From Streptomyces sp. SCUT-3 (GTDB lineage Bacteria > Actinomycetota > Actinomycetes > Streptomycetales > Streptomycetaceae), in the NCBI RefSeq assembly GCF_014083985.1, contig NZ_CP046907.1:4874501-4938500 (forward strand): a stretch of DNA of 64,000 bases, written 5' to 3'. The position numbers were made by a program, and so were the translations under genes. Under the pieces are notes generated by a model. That model was not told the origin of the DNA and did not search any database. It was given only the letters and a program-made list of their open reading frames with translations. Each line of letters opens with the position of its first letter. Positions within the stretch are counted from its first letter, which is position 1. Of this stretch, positions 46,826-55,486 are shown piece after piece.

Positions 46826-46908
46826 GAGGGTGTCCTCTCCTTCTTGCTGATGACGGGAGTCTGCGGGGCCGGGGCCCCGGCCGGCCCGGCCGGGGCCCCC
46901 GGGCGCAG

Positions 46909-47358
46909 TCAGGCGGAGGCGGCCTCCGCGGCGTGCGCCGCAGCGGCCTCGGCCCGCTCGGGAAGGGGCTCGGTCAGCAGGGGGTACACGCCGTTCTCGT
47001 CGTGGACCTCGCGGCCGGTGACCGGGGGGTTGAACACGCAGACGAAGCGCAGGTCCGTCTTGGGCCGCATCGTGTGCTTCTCGTGGCCGTCGAGCAGGTA
47101 CATGGTGCCGGGGGAGATCCAGTGCTTCTCGCCGGTCTCGTCGTTGGTCAGCTCCCCCTCGCCCTCGACGCACAGCACCGCCTCGTAGTGGTTGGCGTAC
47201 CACATGGAGGTCTCGGTGCCCGCGTACATCACCGTCTCGTGCAGGGAGAAGCCCACGCCCTCCTTTGCCAGGACGATGCGCTTGCTGCGCCAGGTGCCGG
47301 TCTCGGCGGTCACGTCGCGGTCGGTGCCCTCGATGTCCTTGAAGGAACGAACGATCAC
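46909..47358 (-). CDS. ectC: Ectoine synthase
   Basis: 149 residues, cupin fold. Cyclises N-gamma-acetyl-diaminobutyrate to ectoine. Visible: [68 protein letters not shown] with metal-binding His, and [20 protein letters not shown]. The terminal ~15 residues are Ala/Glu-rich. GTG 47358 gives the family N-terminus. Confidence 0.97.
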   Translation of the reverse strand: MIVRSFKDIEGTDRDVTAETGTWRSKRIVLAKEGVGFSLHETVMYAGTETSMWYANHYEAVLCVEGEGELTNDETGEKHWISPGTMYLLDGHEKHTMRPKTDLRFVCVFNPPVTGREVHDENGVYPLLTEPLPERAEAAAAHAAEAASA

Positions 47359-47442
47359 GTTTGATGCACTGCCTTTCTGTGGCTCTCTGTGGTTGCGTCT
47401 GCCCGCCGTGCCGGGAGGAATGCCCGGCCGGACGGTGCCCGG

Positions 47443-48711
47443 TCAGACGGTGTCGCGGACGGCGCGGGTCAGGATGCGCAGGCCCTCGTCGAGCTCCTCG
47501 GGGGTGGTGGTCAGCGCGGGCAGGAGCTTGACGACCTCGCTCTCGGGACCGGAGGTCTCGATCAGCAGGCCGAGTTCGAAGGCGCGGGCGCTCACCTTGG
47601 CGGCGCGGGCCTTGTCGGCGAACTCCAGGCCCCAGACCAGGCCGCGGCCGCGGTGCTCGACGACCTCGGAGCTGTGCTCGGCGGCGATGGTGCGCAGCGC
47701 CTGCTCGACCTGCTCGCCGCGGGCCAGGGTCTGCTTCTCCATCTGCCCGTCGGCCCAGTAGGTGTCCAGGGCGGCGGTGGCGGTGACGAAGGCGGGGTTG
47801 TTGCCGCGGAAGGTGCCGTTGTGCTCGCCCGGCTCCCACAGGTCCAGCTCCGGCTTGAACAGGGTCAGCGACATGGGCATGCCGTACCCGCCGATGGACT
47901 TCGACAGGGTGACGATGTCCGGGGTGATGCCGGCCTCCTCGAAGGAGAAGAACGGCCCGGTGCGGCCGCAGCCCATCTGGATGTCGTCGACGATGAGCAG
48001 CATGTCGCGGCGCTCGCACAGGTCGGCCAGGGCGCGCAGCCACTCCGGGCGGGCGACGTTGATGCCGCCCTCGCCCTGGACGGTCTCCACGATCACCGCG
48101 GCCGGGTGGTTCAGGCCGGAGCCGGAGTCCTCCAGCAGCCGCTCGAACCACAGGAAGTCCGGGACCTTGCCGTCGAAGTAGTTGTCGAACGGCATGGGGG
48201 TGCCGTGGACCAGCGGGATGCCGGCGCCGGCCCGCTTGAAGGCGTTGCCGGTCACCGCCAGCGAGCCCAGCGACATGCCGTGGAAGGCGTTGGTGAACGA
48301 GACGATCGACTCGCGCCCCTTGGCCTTGCGGGCGAGCTTGAGCGCGGCCTCGACGGCGTTGGTGCCCGTGGGGCCGGGGAACATCACCTTGTAGTCGAGG
48401 TCGCGGGGCTTGAGGATCACCTCGTCGAAGGACTCCAGGAACGCGCGCTTGGCCGTGGTGGACATGTCCAGGCCGTGGGTGACGCCGTCGTGCTCGAGGT
48501 AGTCCAGCAGGGCCCGTTTCAGGACCGGGTTGTTGTGCCCGTAGTTCAGGGCCCCGGCGCCGGAGAAGAAGTCCAGGTAGACGTGGCCGTCCTCGTCGAA
48601 CATGCGGCTGCCCTGCGCGCGGTCGAACACGGCCGGCCAGCTGCGGCAGTAGCTGCGCACCTCGGACTCGAGGGTTTCGAAGACGGCGGTCGCGGGCGGG
48701 GTGATGGTCAC
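47443..48711 (-). CDS. ectB: Diaminobutyrate-2-oxoglutarate transaminase
   Basis: 422 residues, class III aminotransferase. Makes L-2,4-diaminobutyrate from aspartate semialdehyde. PLP lysine K271 (TLSKSIGGYG); also FFSGAGALNYGHNNP, FPGPTGTNAVEAALKLAR, VETVQGEGGINVA and DDIQMGCGRTG. GTG 48711 with AAGGAG upstream matches VTITPPATAVFETLESEV of relatives. Confidence 0.97.
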   Translation of the reverse strand: MTITPPATAVFETLESEVRSYCRSWPAVFDRAQGSRMFDEDGHVYLDFFSGAGALNYGHNNPVLKRALLDYLEHDGVTHGLDMSTTAKRAFLESFDEVILKPRDLDYKVMFPGPTGTNAVEAALKLARKAKGRESIVSFTNAFHGMSLGSLAVTGNAFKRAGAGIPLVHGTPMPFDNYFDGKVPDFLWFERLLEDSGSGLNHPAAVIVETVQGEGGINVARPEWLRALADLCERRDMLLIVDDIQMGCGRTGPFFSFEEAGITPDIVTLSKSIGGYGMPMSLTLFKPELDLWEPGEHNGTFRGNNPAFVTATAALDTYWADGQMEKQTLARGEQVEQALRTIAAEHSSEVVEHRGRGLVWGLEFADKARAAKVSARAFELGLLIETSGPESEVVKLLPALTTTPEELDEGLRILTRAVRDTV

Positions 48712-48881
48712 AGCCGGTGCACTCCTTGGGTGAGAGGGGTCGTGCGGATTCGTCGTACGGAGGGGCGTCGCGTGCGCGGCGGCGGTCCGGGCGTGGGCCG
48801 TCCGGGTGCCGGGCGCGCGGCGGTGCGGCGGCGGGCCGCAGGGGAGGCGGCCGCCGTGCCGGTGGTCTCGGGGGCCGGGCG

Positions 48882-49424
48882 TCAGTCCCGGGCGAGCGGC
48901 CCGATGCGGTACAGCACCTCGGGCTCGTGCTCGTCGGGGAACAGCCCGCCGTGGAACAGCACCTCGCGCTCCACGGCGGCGCGGTGGCGCTCGCCGAAGG
49001 AGGTGAAGAGCCGGTTGGAGGCGGTGTTGTCGGGGGAGATGGTGGTCTCCACCTGCCGCACGCCGTGGGGGCGCAGCCGCTCGGCCAGCGCGTCGAGCAT
49101 CGCGGCGGCCAGGCCCCGGCCGCGCTGCGAGTCGTCGACGGCGACCTGCCAGACGACCAGGGTGTCCGGCCGCTCCGGGCGGATGTAGCCGGTGGTGAAG
49201 CCGACCGGCTCGCCGTCCGCCCCGCGCACCACGACGGAGGTCCGGGCGAAGTCCCGGCACCACAGCAGGTAGGCGTAGGAGGAGTTCAGGTCCAGTGCCC
49301 CGGAGTCGCGGGCGATCCGCCAGATCGCGGCTCCGTCCTCCACCCGGGGCCGGTCCAGCTTCGGTTCCGTGTCCGTTCCGTCTGCATGGCGATCGTGTGC
49401 GAGTTCAGCTTGTGCGGCGGTCAT
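48882..49424 (-). CDS. ectA: L-2,4-diaminobutyrate N-acetyltransferase
   Basis: 180 residues, GNAT fold. Acetylates diaminobutyrate, second step of ectoine synthesis. Visible: PRVEDGAAIWRIARDSGALDLNSSYAYLLWCRDF, acetyl-CoA loop VDDSQRGRGLAAAML and TTISPDNTASNRLFTSF. ATG 49424 is chosen over a start 57 bp upstream, which lies in A+T-rich promoter-like DNA. First gene of the operon; salt or osmotic control is expected from other streptomycetes. Confidence 0.95.
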   Translation of the reverse strand: MTAAQAELAHDRHADGTDTEPKLDRPRVEDGAAIWRIARDSGALDLNSSYAYLLWCRDFARTSVVVRGADGEPVGFTTGYIRPERPDTLVVWQVAVDDSQRGRGLAAAMLDALAERLRPHGVRQVETTISPDNTASNRLFTSFGERHRAAVEREVLFHGGLFPDEHEPEVLYRIGPLARD

Positions 49425-49548
49425 GCGTAATGAACTTACCCAGCAAAAAAAGAGAATGCATCGGGGAAAGCCCTTTCGCAAAAAGCGGGGAAGTGTTATC
49501 GCGCGGGCGTGTGCGGCTGCGCGGAACGGCTCACCGACGGGCTTTTTG

Positions 49549-49564
49549 CCCGGATATATCCGGG
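49549..49564. promoter_or_regulatory. Palindrome CCCGGATATATCCGGG upstream of ectA
   Basis: Exact 16-bp palindrome with an ATATAT centre, 125 bp upstream of ectA; operator-like. Confidence 0.4.
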
Positions 49565-49670
49565 TGCAACGGGCCCCCTGTTGTGTGCGTCACAGTTGCG
49601 TAACGTCCACAAAATCTTCCCTGTTTAGGGCCTCGGATGCTGGGCATAAGATTTACGGGAGAATGCCCTC

Positions 49671-49687
49671 GAATTCACGGTGAATTC
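49671..49687. promoter_or_regulatory. A+T-rich palindrome GAATTCAC-G-GTGAATTC
   Basis: Exact 8-bp arms around one G. It lies next to the TAA stop of the minus-strand frameshifted gene and about 250 bp upstream of ectA. Could be an operator; too short and A+T-rich to be one of the terminators typical here. Confidence 0.4.
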
Positions 49688-49688
49688 A

Positions 49689-50653
49689 TTAGTGGAAATC
49701 ACCGCGAACGGACACGTCCCCGGCCGGCCCGCCGCCCTCGGCGGAATAGGAGTCGCCCCCGGCGTCCCGCTCGCCCGCGGCGTGCTCGTACTGCACCGCG
49801 AACACGTGCTCGCCCTCCGGCACCCGTGCCCCCTCCGCGAGGACGAACCGGAAGACCAGCTCCCCGCCCTCCTCGAGCACCGAGGTGCGGAAGTCCCCGC
49901 CGGGCAGCGAGGTCCACGAGCCGGGCCGCCCGACCCCCTCGGTCAGCGCTATGCGCACCGTGACGGTCAGCTCGTCCATGGGCTCCCGGGTCTTGAGCGT
50001 GACGTCGCTCTGCGCCCAGTAGTCGTTGCTCTGCGGGTCCACCGCACCGTCCGACCACAGATAACCGTCCTCGACCCGGTTTCCGGAGGCGGCCCGGGGG
50101 AAGTCCCGGCGATGGAGGTCTTCGGAGCGGGCGAGGAGGAGGCGGGAGGTGTCGTCGTGCGTTCCCGGGCGGGCCGCCCGGCCGCGTCGCCGGCGTCCTT
50201 CCCGCTGCTGCCGCCGCCGTCCGTCCGCTCCGGCCCGGAGGACGAGGACGAGGGCGAGGGACGCGGTGCGGAGGGGGACGGGGCCGGCGGGAGCGCCGCG
50301 GGCGCCGTCGGCCCGGCCGTCCCGGCCACCGTTTGCGGAGGCCCGGCCGCGTTGTCCGTCAGCGCCACCGTCAGCCCGCCGACGCCCAGCACGCCCACGA
50401 TCCCGCTCGCGGCCCCGGCCGTGCGCATCCACGGCGGCAGGACCACCCCGGCGGGCAGCAGCGGGCCCCGGAAGCGCCGCGTGCGCCGCGTGCGCCGGGG
50501 GCGGGAGGACGGGCCCGCGGCCGCCGCCTCCTCCTCCGCCCGCGCCGGCGTCCGCTCGCCGCCGGGCCGGTGCTCCTCCGCGCCCGGACGCAGTTCCCCG
50601 TGCAGGTCCCGCGGCTCGCCCGCGGAGTCCGGACGCTGCTCGTGGCCGCCCAT
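49689..50653 (-). pseudogene. Membrane-anchored protein of unknown function, one frameshift
   Basis: Starting at ATG 50653 (AGGAAGGA upstream) the protein runs MGGHEQRPDSAGEP, a basic stretch RRTRRTRR, a membrane segment (GAASGIVGVLGVGGLTVAL) and a Pro/Ser linker. The expected C-terminal domain (VEDGYLWSDGAVDPQSNDYW, ALTEGVGRPGSWTSLPGGDF, EGEHVFAVQYEHAAGERDA) continues in another frame to TAA 49689. One missing base, perhaps in the G5 run at 50096-50100, explains this; length 965 is one short of a multiple of three. As I recall it, streptomycetes carry both parts as one protein. Mutation and sequencing error are equally possible. Confidence 0.7.
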
Positions 50654-50934
50654 CAACCGATCCTTCCTGCCTGGCCCGCGGCCGTCCGGCGGGGCCGGTG
50701 CCCGCCCGGGGGAGCCGTCACCGGGATCCCGGCCGCCGTCCGGTCCTGCGCCGTCCGGTTCCGTGCCGCCCGGTCCTGCGTCCTCCGGTCCTGCGCCGCC
50801 ACCGGGGTGTCGGCGGCCGGGGTCCTTGCGCCGTCCCCGCCGCCGGGCAGCAGGCGGGCCGGACGCGCCGGTCCCGCGCGGCGGGCCCCGGAGAAGCTGC
50901 GGAACCCGGCAGCGGCGGCATCGTCGGTGGACAC
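50653..50934 (-). CDS. Possible small basic protein upstream of the frameshifted gene
   Basis: 93 residues from GTG 50934, with GGAGAGG 12 nt upstream. Its TGA overlaps the ATG of the next gene (TGATG), suggesting coupling, and third codon positions are about 90% G or C. Against it: the sequence is Arg/Ala/Pro-rich, with tandem DRTAQ/DRRTQ-like repeats (about 50730-50795), and I recognise no family. A speculative call. Confidence 0.35.
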   Translation of the reverse strand: MSTDDAAAAGFRSFSGARRAGPARPARLLPGGGDGARTPAADTPVAAQDRRTQDRAARNRTAQDRTAAGIPVTAPPGGHRPRRTAAGQAGRIG

Positions 50935-51167
50935 GACCAAGGGTGACCTCTCCTGCCTGGGTGCGCACCGGCGCGCCAGGTGCCCGGCGGACGGAGTGGG
51001 TGAGCGTAGCAGCGCCCCGAGGCTCCGGAGAAGTTCCGGCCCCCGAACCGGCGCGGACGGCAACACGGCTCTCCCGCCCGGGAGTTGACCCCGGCGGGAG
51101 GGGGAAGCATTCGCGCGCCCCGGCCCCGCCCTCCACTACGCGCCGCGGGCGGCGGCCGGGCCTGCGC
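50935..51167. other. Intergenic region
   Basis: 233 bp between the aminotransferase stop and the small putative gene. On the minus strand TACGCT near 51005-51010 could be a -10, with GGAACTT about 20 bp further upstream instead of a normal -35. No gene seen. Confidence 0.35.
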
Positions 51168-52310
51168 CTACGCCGACGCGGCCGTCCACGCCGCCTCCGC
51201 GGCGGCCCCGGCCGCGTCGGCGTCGGCGGGCAGGCCGAGGGACGACGAGGCCGCGGCCAGGGAGTCGAGGACCCGCGCCACGGTCCCGAAGGAGGCGTCG
51301 CGGCCGTAGTGGTTGACCCGGACCATTTCCGCGGCCAGGGCCCCTCCGCCCGCCGCCAGCGGCAGCGCGGTCCGTCCGCCGGGCGCGGCGGACAGGGCCG
51401 CGGACACCAGCTCCCGGGCGTCCGCCCCGGCCGGGACGCGCAGCGTGGTGGCGACCGGCGCCGCGTACCGGGCCTCGGCCACCCAGGGGCTCAGCGCCCG
51501 CCCGTCCGGCGCGCCCTGCGCCATGGCGAGGACCCCGGCACGGGTCGCGGCGGCCGCCGCCCGGTGCCGGGCGATCACCGCCTCCAGGCCCTCCTCCTCG
51601 ATCCGCTCCGCGCACGCGCCGAGGGCGAGCATCTCCAACTGCGCCGGGGCGTGCGGCAGGACGGTGCGGCCCGCGTCGATCCAGCGCTCCTTCCAGTCCA
51701 GCAGGGACAGGTAGGAGCGGCGCGGGGCCCGCGGGTTGGCGCGGATCCGCTCCCAGGCGCGCTCGCTCACCGACACCGCCGAGACCCCTGCCGGGCCGCC
51801 CATGGCCTTCTGCGCGCCGACGACGCACAGGTCGACCCCCCACGCGTCGGTCTCCAGCGGCTCGGCCGCCACGGAGGCGACCGCGTCCAGCATCAGCAGC
51901 GCACCGTGCCCGCGGACCACCTCGGCGATCGCGGCCACGGGGTTGGTGTTGCCGGTGGCCGCCTCGGCGTGGACCAGGGAGACCAGCTCGGTCCGCGGGT
52001 GCTCGGCCAGCGCCTGCGCGATCCGCTCGGGGGTCACCCCGGTGTCGTAGGGCACCTCGACGTCGACGACCTCGGCCCCGCAGTCGCGCAGCCAGCCGCC
52101 GAAGGTCTGCCCGTACGGGCCGGTGACCACGTTCAGCGCGGTCGAGCCGGGACGGGCGGCGCCGCGGATGCAGCCCTCGAGCGGCAGCAGCGCCTCGCCC
52201 TGCATGACGATCACGTCGCCGGCGGTCCGCAGCACGGAGGCGACCTGCCGCTCGACGGCGGCGAAGCGCTCGGCGGTGAGCGGTTCGAGGTCCAGGAGGG
52301 GGTGGGTCAC
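51168..52310 (-). CDS. Class V (alanine-glyoxylate type) aminotransferase
   Basis: 380 residues. PLP-dependent; Schiff-base lysine K168 (VVGAQKAMGGPAG) and D142 (LMLDAVASVAA) that binds the pyridine nitrogen. Also VVTGPYGQTFGGW and VHAEAATGNTNPV. Relatives include serine-pyruvate and alanine-glyoxylate aminotransferases; the substrate is not certain. GTG 52310 with GAGGAGAG upstream. Divergent from the amidohydrolase gene. Confidence 0.9.
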   Translation of the reverse strand: MTHPLLDLEPLTAERFAAVERQVASVLRTAGDVIVMQGEALLPLEGCIRGAARPGSTALNVVTGPYGQTFGGWLRDCGAEVVDVEVPYDTGVTPERIAQALAEHPRTELVSLVHAEAATGNTNPVAAIAEVVRGHGALLMLDAVASVAAEPLETDAWGVDLCVVGAQKAMGGPAGVSAVSVSERAWERIRANPRAPRRSYLSLLDWKERWIDAGRTVLPHAPAQLEMLALGACAERIEEEGLEAVIARHRAAAAATRAGVLAMAQGAPDGRALSPWVAEARYAAPVATTLRVPAGADARELVSAALSAAPGGRTALPLAAGGGALAAEMVRVNHYGRDASFGTVARVLDSLAAASSSLGLPADADAAGAAAEAAWTAASA

Positions 52311-52331
52311 GGGGGCGGCTCTCCTCGGGAC

Positions 52332-52376
52332 GGTGCGGACGGTGCGGGCGGTGCGGGTGGCGCGGACGGTGCGGGC
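52332..52376 (+). repeat. 9-bp tandem repeat, five copies
   Basis: GGTGCGGRN-type units in the leader between the aminotransferase and amidohydrolase genes. Simple repeat; may be length-variable between strains. Confidence 0.8.
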
Positions 52377-52504
52377 CGACGCGGCGGCCCCGGCGAGCGT
52401 ACCCCGCGGCCCGGGGGACGCCTGTGGCCGCCCGAGGCCGCTCCTCGGGGCCGCTCCCCGGGGCCGTCTCGGAGCGGCGGGAGGGGACGCCTAGCATGCG
52501 GGGC

Positions 52505-53596
52505 ATGACCGATGACGTGGTGCTGCACATCGATGGACCGGTGCTGGTCGGACCGGAGGACGTCCGGGACGGGCTGTGGGTGGTCGGGGGGCGGGTGACC
52601 TTCGAGCGGCCGAACGGCGCGGGGGACGTGCGCACCGTGCGCGGCTGGGCGCTGCCCGGGTTGGTCGACGCCCACTGCCACGTGGGCCTGGACGCCCACG
52701 GCGCGGTGGACGCGGAGACCGCGGAGAAGCAGGCGCTGACCGACCGCGACGCGGGCGCGCTGCTGCTGCGCGACGCCGGTTCGCCCTCCGACACCCGCTG
52801 GGTGGACGACCGGGAGGACCTGCCGAGGATCGTCCGGGCCGGGCGGCACATCGCCCGCACCCGCCGCTACATCCGCAACTACGCGCACGAGATCGAACCG
52901 GAGGACCTGGCCCGCTGCACCGCGGCCGAGGCCCGGCGGGGGGACGGCTGGGTCAAGCTCGTCGGCGACTGGATCGACCGCGAGCAGGGCGACCTGGCGG
53001 CCTGCTGGCCGCGGGAGGCGCTGGTGGAGGCGATCGCCGCGGCGCACCGGGAGGGCGCGCGGGTGACGGCGCACTGCTTCGCCGAGGAGTCGCTGCGGGA
53101 CCTGGTCGAGGCCGGGATCGACTGCATCGAGCACGCCACCGGGCTGACCGAGGAGACGATCCCGCTGTTCGCCGAGCGGCAGGTGGCGATCGTCCCGACC
53201 CTGGTCAACATCGCCACCTTCCCGTCCCTGGCGGAGGGCGGCCAGGAGAGGTTCCCGCGCTGGGCCGACCACATGCGGCGCCTGCACGAGCGCCGCTACG
53301 ACACGGTGCGGGCCGCGTACGACGCCGGGGTCCCGGTGTACGTGGGCACCGACGCCGGCGGGTCGCTGGCGCACGGCCTGGTCGCGCAGGAGGTGGCCGA
53401 ACTGGTCGCGGCCGGCATCCCGGCGCTCGACGCGCTCTCGGCGACGGCCTGGGGCGCGAGGCAGTGGCTGGGGCGGCCCGGGCTCACCGAGGGAGCCCCG
53501 GCCGACCTGGTGGTCTACGAGCAGGACCCGCGCGAGGACGTGCGGGTCCTGGCGGCCCCGCAGCGGATCGTGCTGCGCGGGCGGGTGGTCGGCTAG
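52505..53596 (+). CDS. Amidohydrolase family protein
   Basis: 363 residues. TIM-barrel metallohydrolase with H57-x-H59 (VDAHCHVG), K151 (GWVKLVGDW), H190 (TAHCF), H210 (IEHATG) and D283 (GTDAGGS), the complete binuclear site set. Resembles imidazolonepropionase/prolidase-like amidohydrolases; substrate unknown. ATG 52505; TAGCAT at 52492-52497 could be a -10 for a nearly leaderless transcript. ATG 52496 is an alternative start. Confidence 0.92.
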   Translation: MTDDVVLHIDGPVLVGPEDVRDGLWVVGGRVTFERPNGAGDVRTVRGWALPGLVDAHCHVGLDAHGAVDAETAEKQALTDRDAGALLLRDAGSPSDTRWVDDREDLPRIVRAGRHIARTRRYIRNYAHEIEPEDLARCTAAEARRGDGWVKLVGDWIDREQGDLAACWPREALVEAIAAAHREGARVTAHCFAEESLRDLVEAGIDCIEHATGLTEETIPLFAERQVAIVPTLVNIATFPSLAEGGQERFPRWADHMRRLHERRYDTVRAAYDAGVPVYVGTDAGGSLAHGLVAQEVAELVAAGIPALDALSATAWGARQWLGRPGLTEGAPADLVVYEQDPREDVRVLAAPQRIVLRGRVVG

Positions 53597-53677
53597 ACCT
53601 GTCGGGCCGGCCGTGGGACTGCTCCGTGTCCGGGCCGCCGAAGTGGGCACGGGGCAGGGTGATCCGACAGGTGCCGA

Positions 53678-53703
53678 GTGGGAACGGCGGCGGCCGTTCC
53701 CAC
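53678..53703 (+). terminator. Hairpin after the amidohydrolase gene
   Basis: Perfect 11-bp arms GTGGGAACGGC and GCCGTTCCCAC with a GGCG loop, 82 bp after the stop. Confidence 0.6.
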
Positions 53704-53772
53704 CGGTCGGCGACGGCCGCTGCGTGAAGTCGTTGGCCGGCAACTTTGGTTGTGCGGTCCGACCCTGTTGTT

Positions 53773-53802
53773 CCGGGTAGCCGGGTAGCCGGGTAGCCGG
53801 GT
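53773..53802 (+). repeat. 8-bp tandem repeat CCGGGTAG, 3.75 copies
   Basis: CCGGGTAG three times plus CCGGGT. Simple repeat; possible slippage site. Confidence 0.85.
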
Positions 53803-54069
53803 CGGCGGGGGCGGGCACGGTCGGAGCTGCCGTTGCCGACCGGCGCGCCTTTCCGACCCAGGATCGGGGATCCGTCGATTCATGCCAATTTCGGCCATGG
53901 AAAGACGATTTGACCATGCCGCGGATCAGGATTCCACTGCAGGTCGCCCCCTCGGCGCTGTGAGATCCGGCCAAACCGGATTCGGTGCTTCTTTGCGGGT
54001 GTATTGACGGGTGCTGCGCCCCTGGCAGCGATTGGCGTGTCCATGATGAAAAAATCTGCGAGGTGACGT

Positions 54070-55068
54070 ATGTCAGGTACTCGTCATAGATGCATGCTCG
54101 TCGTCGGTGCGGTCCTCGCCCTGGTCCTCGCGCCCTCGACGGCCCAGGCCGCCGAGGTGCGGTCGCCGGGCGCCTCGGTCTCGCACGCGGTCGAGACCGT
54201 CGGCGTGAACAGCGTCGAGGAGTACTGGACTCCCGAGCGCATGGCCTCGGCCATACCCGTCAAGGCGTCGGACGGCCTTTCCCGGGGCGCGGCGGCCAAG
54301 ACCCGGACACCCGCACCGGAGGAGCCGGTCGGCCCTCCGACCACGGGGGCCGAGCCCGTCACGGGTACGGCCGAGGGCAGTGGGGAGATCGGCGCGGCAG
54401 TGACCGCGACCCAGGTCGTGGGCAAGGTCTTCTTCACCGGCTCGGACGGTCTCAACTACGTCTGCTCCGGCTCCGCGGTCAACAGCGCGAACAAGAACAT
54501 GGTGTTCACCGCCGGGCACTGCGTCCACGGCGGCCCCGGCAAGTCCTGGTCCACGAACTGGCAGTTCGTGCCCGGCTACAGCTACGGCAGCCGGCCCTAC
54601 GGAACCTGGAGCGCCGAGACGCTCGTCTCGTTCAACGGATGGACCGGCAACGGCAACTTCGGCTACGACGTCGGCATCGTGATCATGGCTCCGAACTCGT
54701 CCGGAACAGAACTGGTCAACGCCGTCGGCGGCCTGGGAATCCAGTGGAACCAGAGTAAATCGCGGTTCATGACAGCCATGGGCTACCCGGCGTCCGGCAG
54801 CTTCGACGGTCAGCAACAGCGCTACTGCCAGGCCAACACTTCCCAGCTGAACCTGTTCGTCACCGACCAGATCAAGATGGCCTGCAACATGACCGGCGGT
54901 TCCAGCGGCGGCCCCTGGATCTACGGCAAGGACGACAACGTCTACTACAGCGGCTACGTCAACGGCGTGAACAGCAACGTCAACAGCGCGACCAGCCCCA
55001 CCGAGATGCGGTCCCCCTACTTCGCCACCTGGGTCGGGGACGCGTACAACAAGTACTCTGCGTACTGA
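54070..55068 (+). CDS. Secreted trypsin-like serine peptidase
   Basis: 332 residues. Signal peptide (MLVVGAVLALVLAPSTAQA) and a ~90-residue propeptide-like region, then a chymotrypsin-fold domain with H150 (FTAGHC), D200 (GYDVGIV) and S279 (GGSSGGP); C132/C151 and C253/C272 probably form disulphides. GGSSGGPW fits the V8/glutamyl-endopeptidase-like group; specificity unknown. ATG 54070 with GAGGTGA. The small lipoprotein gene follows after 33 bp. Confidence 0.92.
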   Translation: MSGTRHRCMLVVGAVLALVLAPSTAQAAEVRSPGASVSHAVETVGVNSVEEYWTPERMASAIPVKASDGLSRGAAAKTRTPAPEEPVGPPTTGAEPVTGTAEGSGEIGAAVTATQVVGKVFFTGSDGLNYVCSGSAVNSANKNMVFTAGHCVHGGPGKSWSTNWQFVPGYSYGSRPYGTWSAETLVSFNGWTGNGNFGYDVGIVIMAPNSSGTELVNAVGGLGIQWNQSKSRFMTAMGYPASGSFDGQQQRYCQANTSQLNLFVTDQIKMACNMTGGSSGGPWIYGKDDNVYYSGYVNGVNSNVNSATSPTEMRSPYFATWVGDAYNKYSAY

Positions 55069-55101
55069 CCGGTTCCACTGTCCGGAAGGCGGTGCGGCTT
55101 C

Positions 55102-55392
55102 ATGGCGGATCCCACGCGTGCCGGGCTGTGCGTCGCCGTGCTGGTCCTCGCGAGCGCGTTGGCCGGCTGCGCGGCCGACGGAGCCCCGGGTGGTCCGGCC
55201 GCTCCCTCGGGTGATTCGGGGAAGAGTTCCGGTCGGGAGACGCCGTGCCCGGCCGTCCCCTCGCCCTCCGGCCCGTCCCGGGGCGCGGAGCCGACCCCGG
55301 GAGCCCCGGGGGACAGCCGTGAGCACTCCCTCGCCCCGGGGGACGACTGCATCATCGAAAGCGGAATCCCCACCATGCCCGTGCAGCCCTGA
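55102..55392 (+). CDS. Small lipoprotein, unknown function
   Basis: 96 residues. Lipobox LAGC at residues 20-23 after a hydrophobic signal; the mature part is a Pro/Ser/Gly-rich disordered stretch ending SLAPGDDCIIESGIPTMPVQP. It begins 33 bp after the trypsin-like gene, so the two are probably cotranscribed; whether the lipoprotein acts with the protease is unknown. Ribosome site GGAAGG about 12 nt upstream. Confidence 0.75.
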   Translation: MADPTRAGLCVAVLVLASALAGCAADGAPGGPAAPSGDSGKSSGRETPCPAVPSPSGPSRGAEPTPGAPGDSREHSLAPGDDCIIESGIPTMPVQP

Positions 55393-55405
55393 GAGGCCGT
55401 AAGGA

Positions 55406-55431
55406 CCCGTGCCGCCCGCGGGCGGCACGGG
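55406..55431 (+). terminator. Terminator of the protease-lipoprotein unit
   Basis: Perfect 26-bp palindrome (13-bp arms CCCGTGCCGCCCG) without a loop, 14 bp after the stop; T5 follows 9 bp later. Confidence 0.7.
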
Positions 55432-55444
55432 CGGCACAGGTTTT

Positions 55445-55486
55445 TGGTCCGGTGGTACGGGCGGACCCGCCCGTACCACCGGACCA
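55445..55486. repeat. Inverted repeat, 20-bp arms
   Basis: Perfect arms 55445-55464 and 55467-55486 with a 2-bp spacer. Either a second terminator or an operator; orientation not determined. Confidence 0.7.

Larger units (their letters stand above)
49425..49688. promoter_or_regulatory. A+T-richer upstream region of ectABCD
   Basis: 264 bp clearly less G+C-rich than its surroundings, including an A7 tract and TTTAGGG, AAAATC and ATAAGATTTA runs. On the minus strand TTGCGA-N17-CATTCT (about 49456-49484) is a possible ectA promoter. Two exact palindromes (49549-49564 and 49671-49687) lie further upstream. Also contains the 3' flank of the frameshifted gene. Confidence 0.5.
53597..54069. other. 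Intergenic region before the trypsin-like protease
   Basis: 473 bp without a gene. Contains a terminator-like hairpin for the amidohydrolase (53678-53703), an 8-bp tandem repeat (53773-53802) and a less G+C-rich leader (AAAAAATCTGCGAGGTGA) before the protease start with a good GAGGTGA ribosome site. I could not identify a promoter with confidence. Confidence 0.5.

Noticed and set aside
49689-50432. 247-codon minus-strand frame as an independent gene
   Set aside because: Its first ~110 residues are an Arg/Gly-rich shadow of the other frame; only the C-terminal part is coding, which points to a frameshift.
55439-55445. T-run as the U-tract of the following inverted repeat
   Set aside because: The run precedes, not follows, that repeat on the plus strand, and gives A residues on the minus strand; it fits better as a distal U-tract of the previous palindrome.
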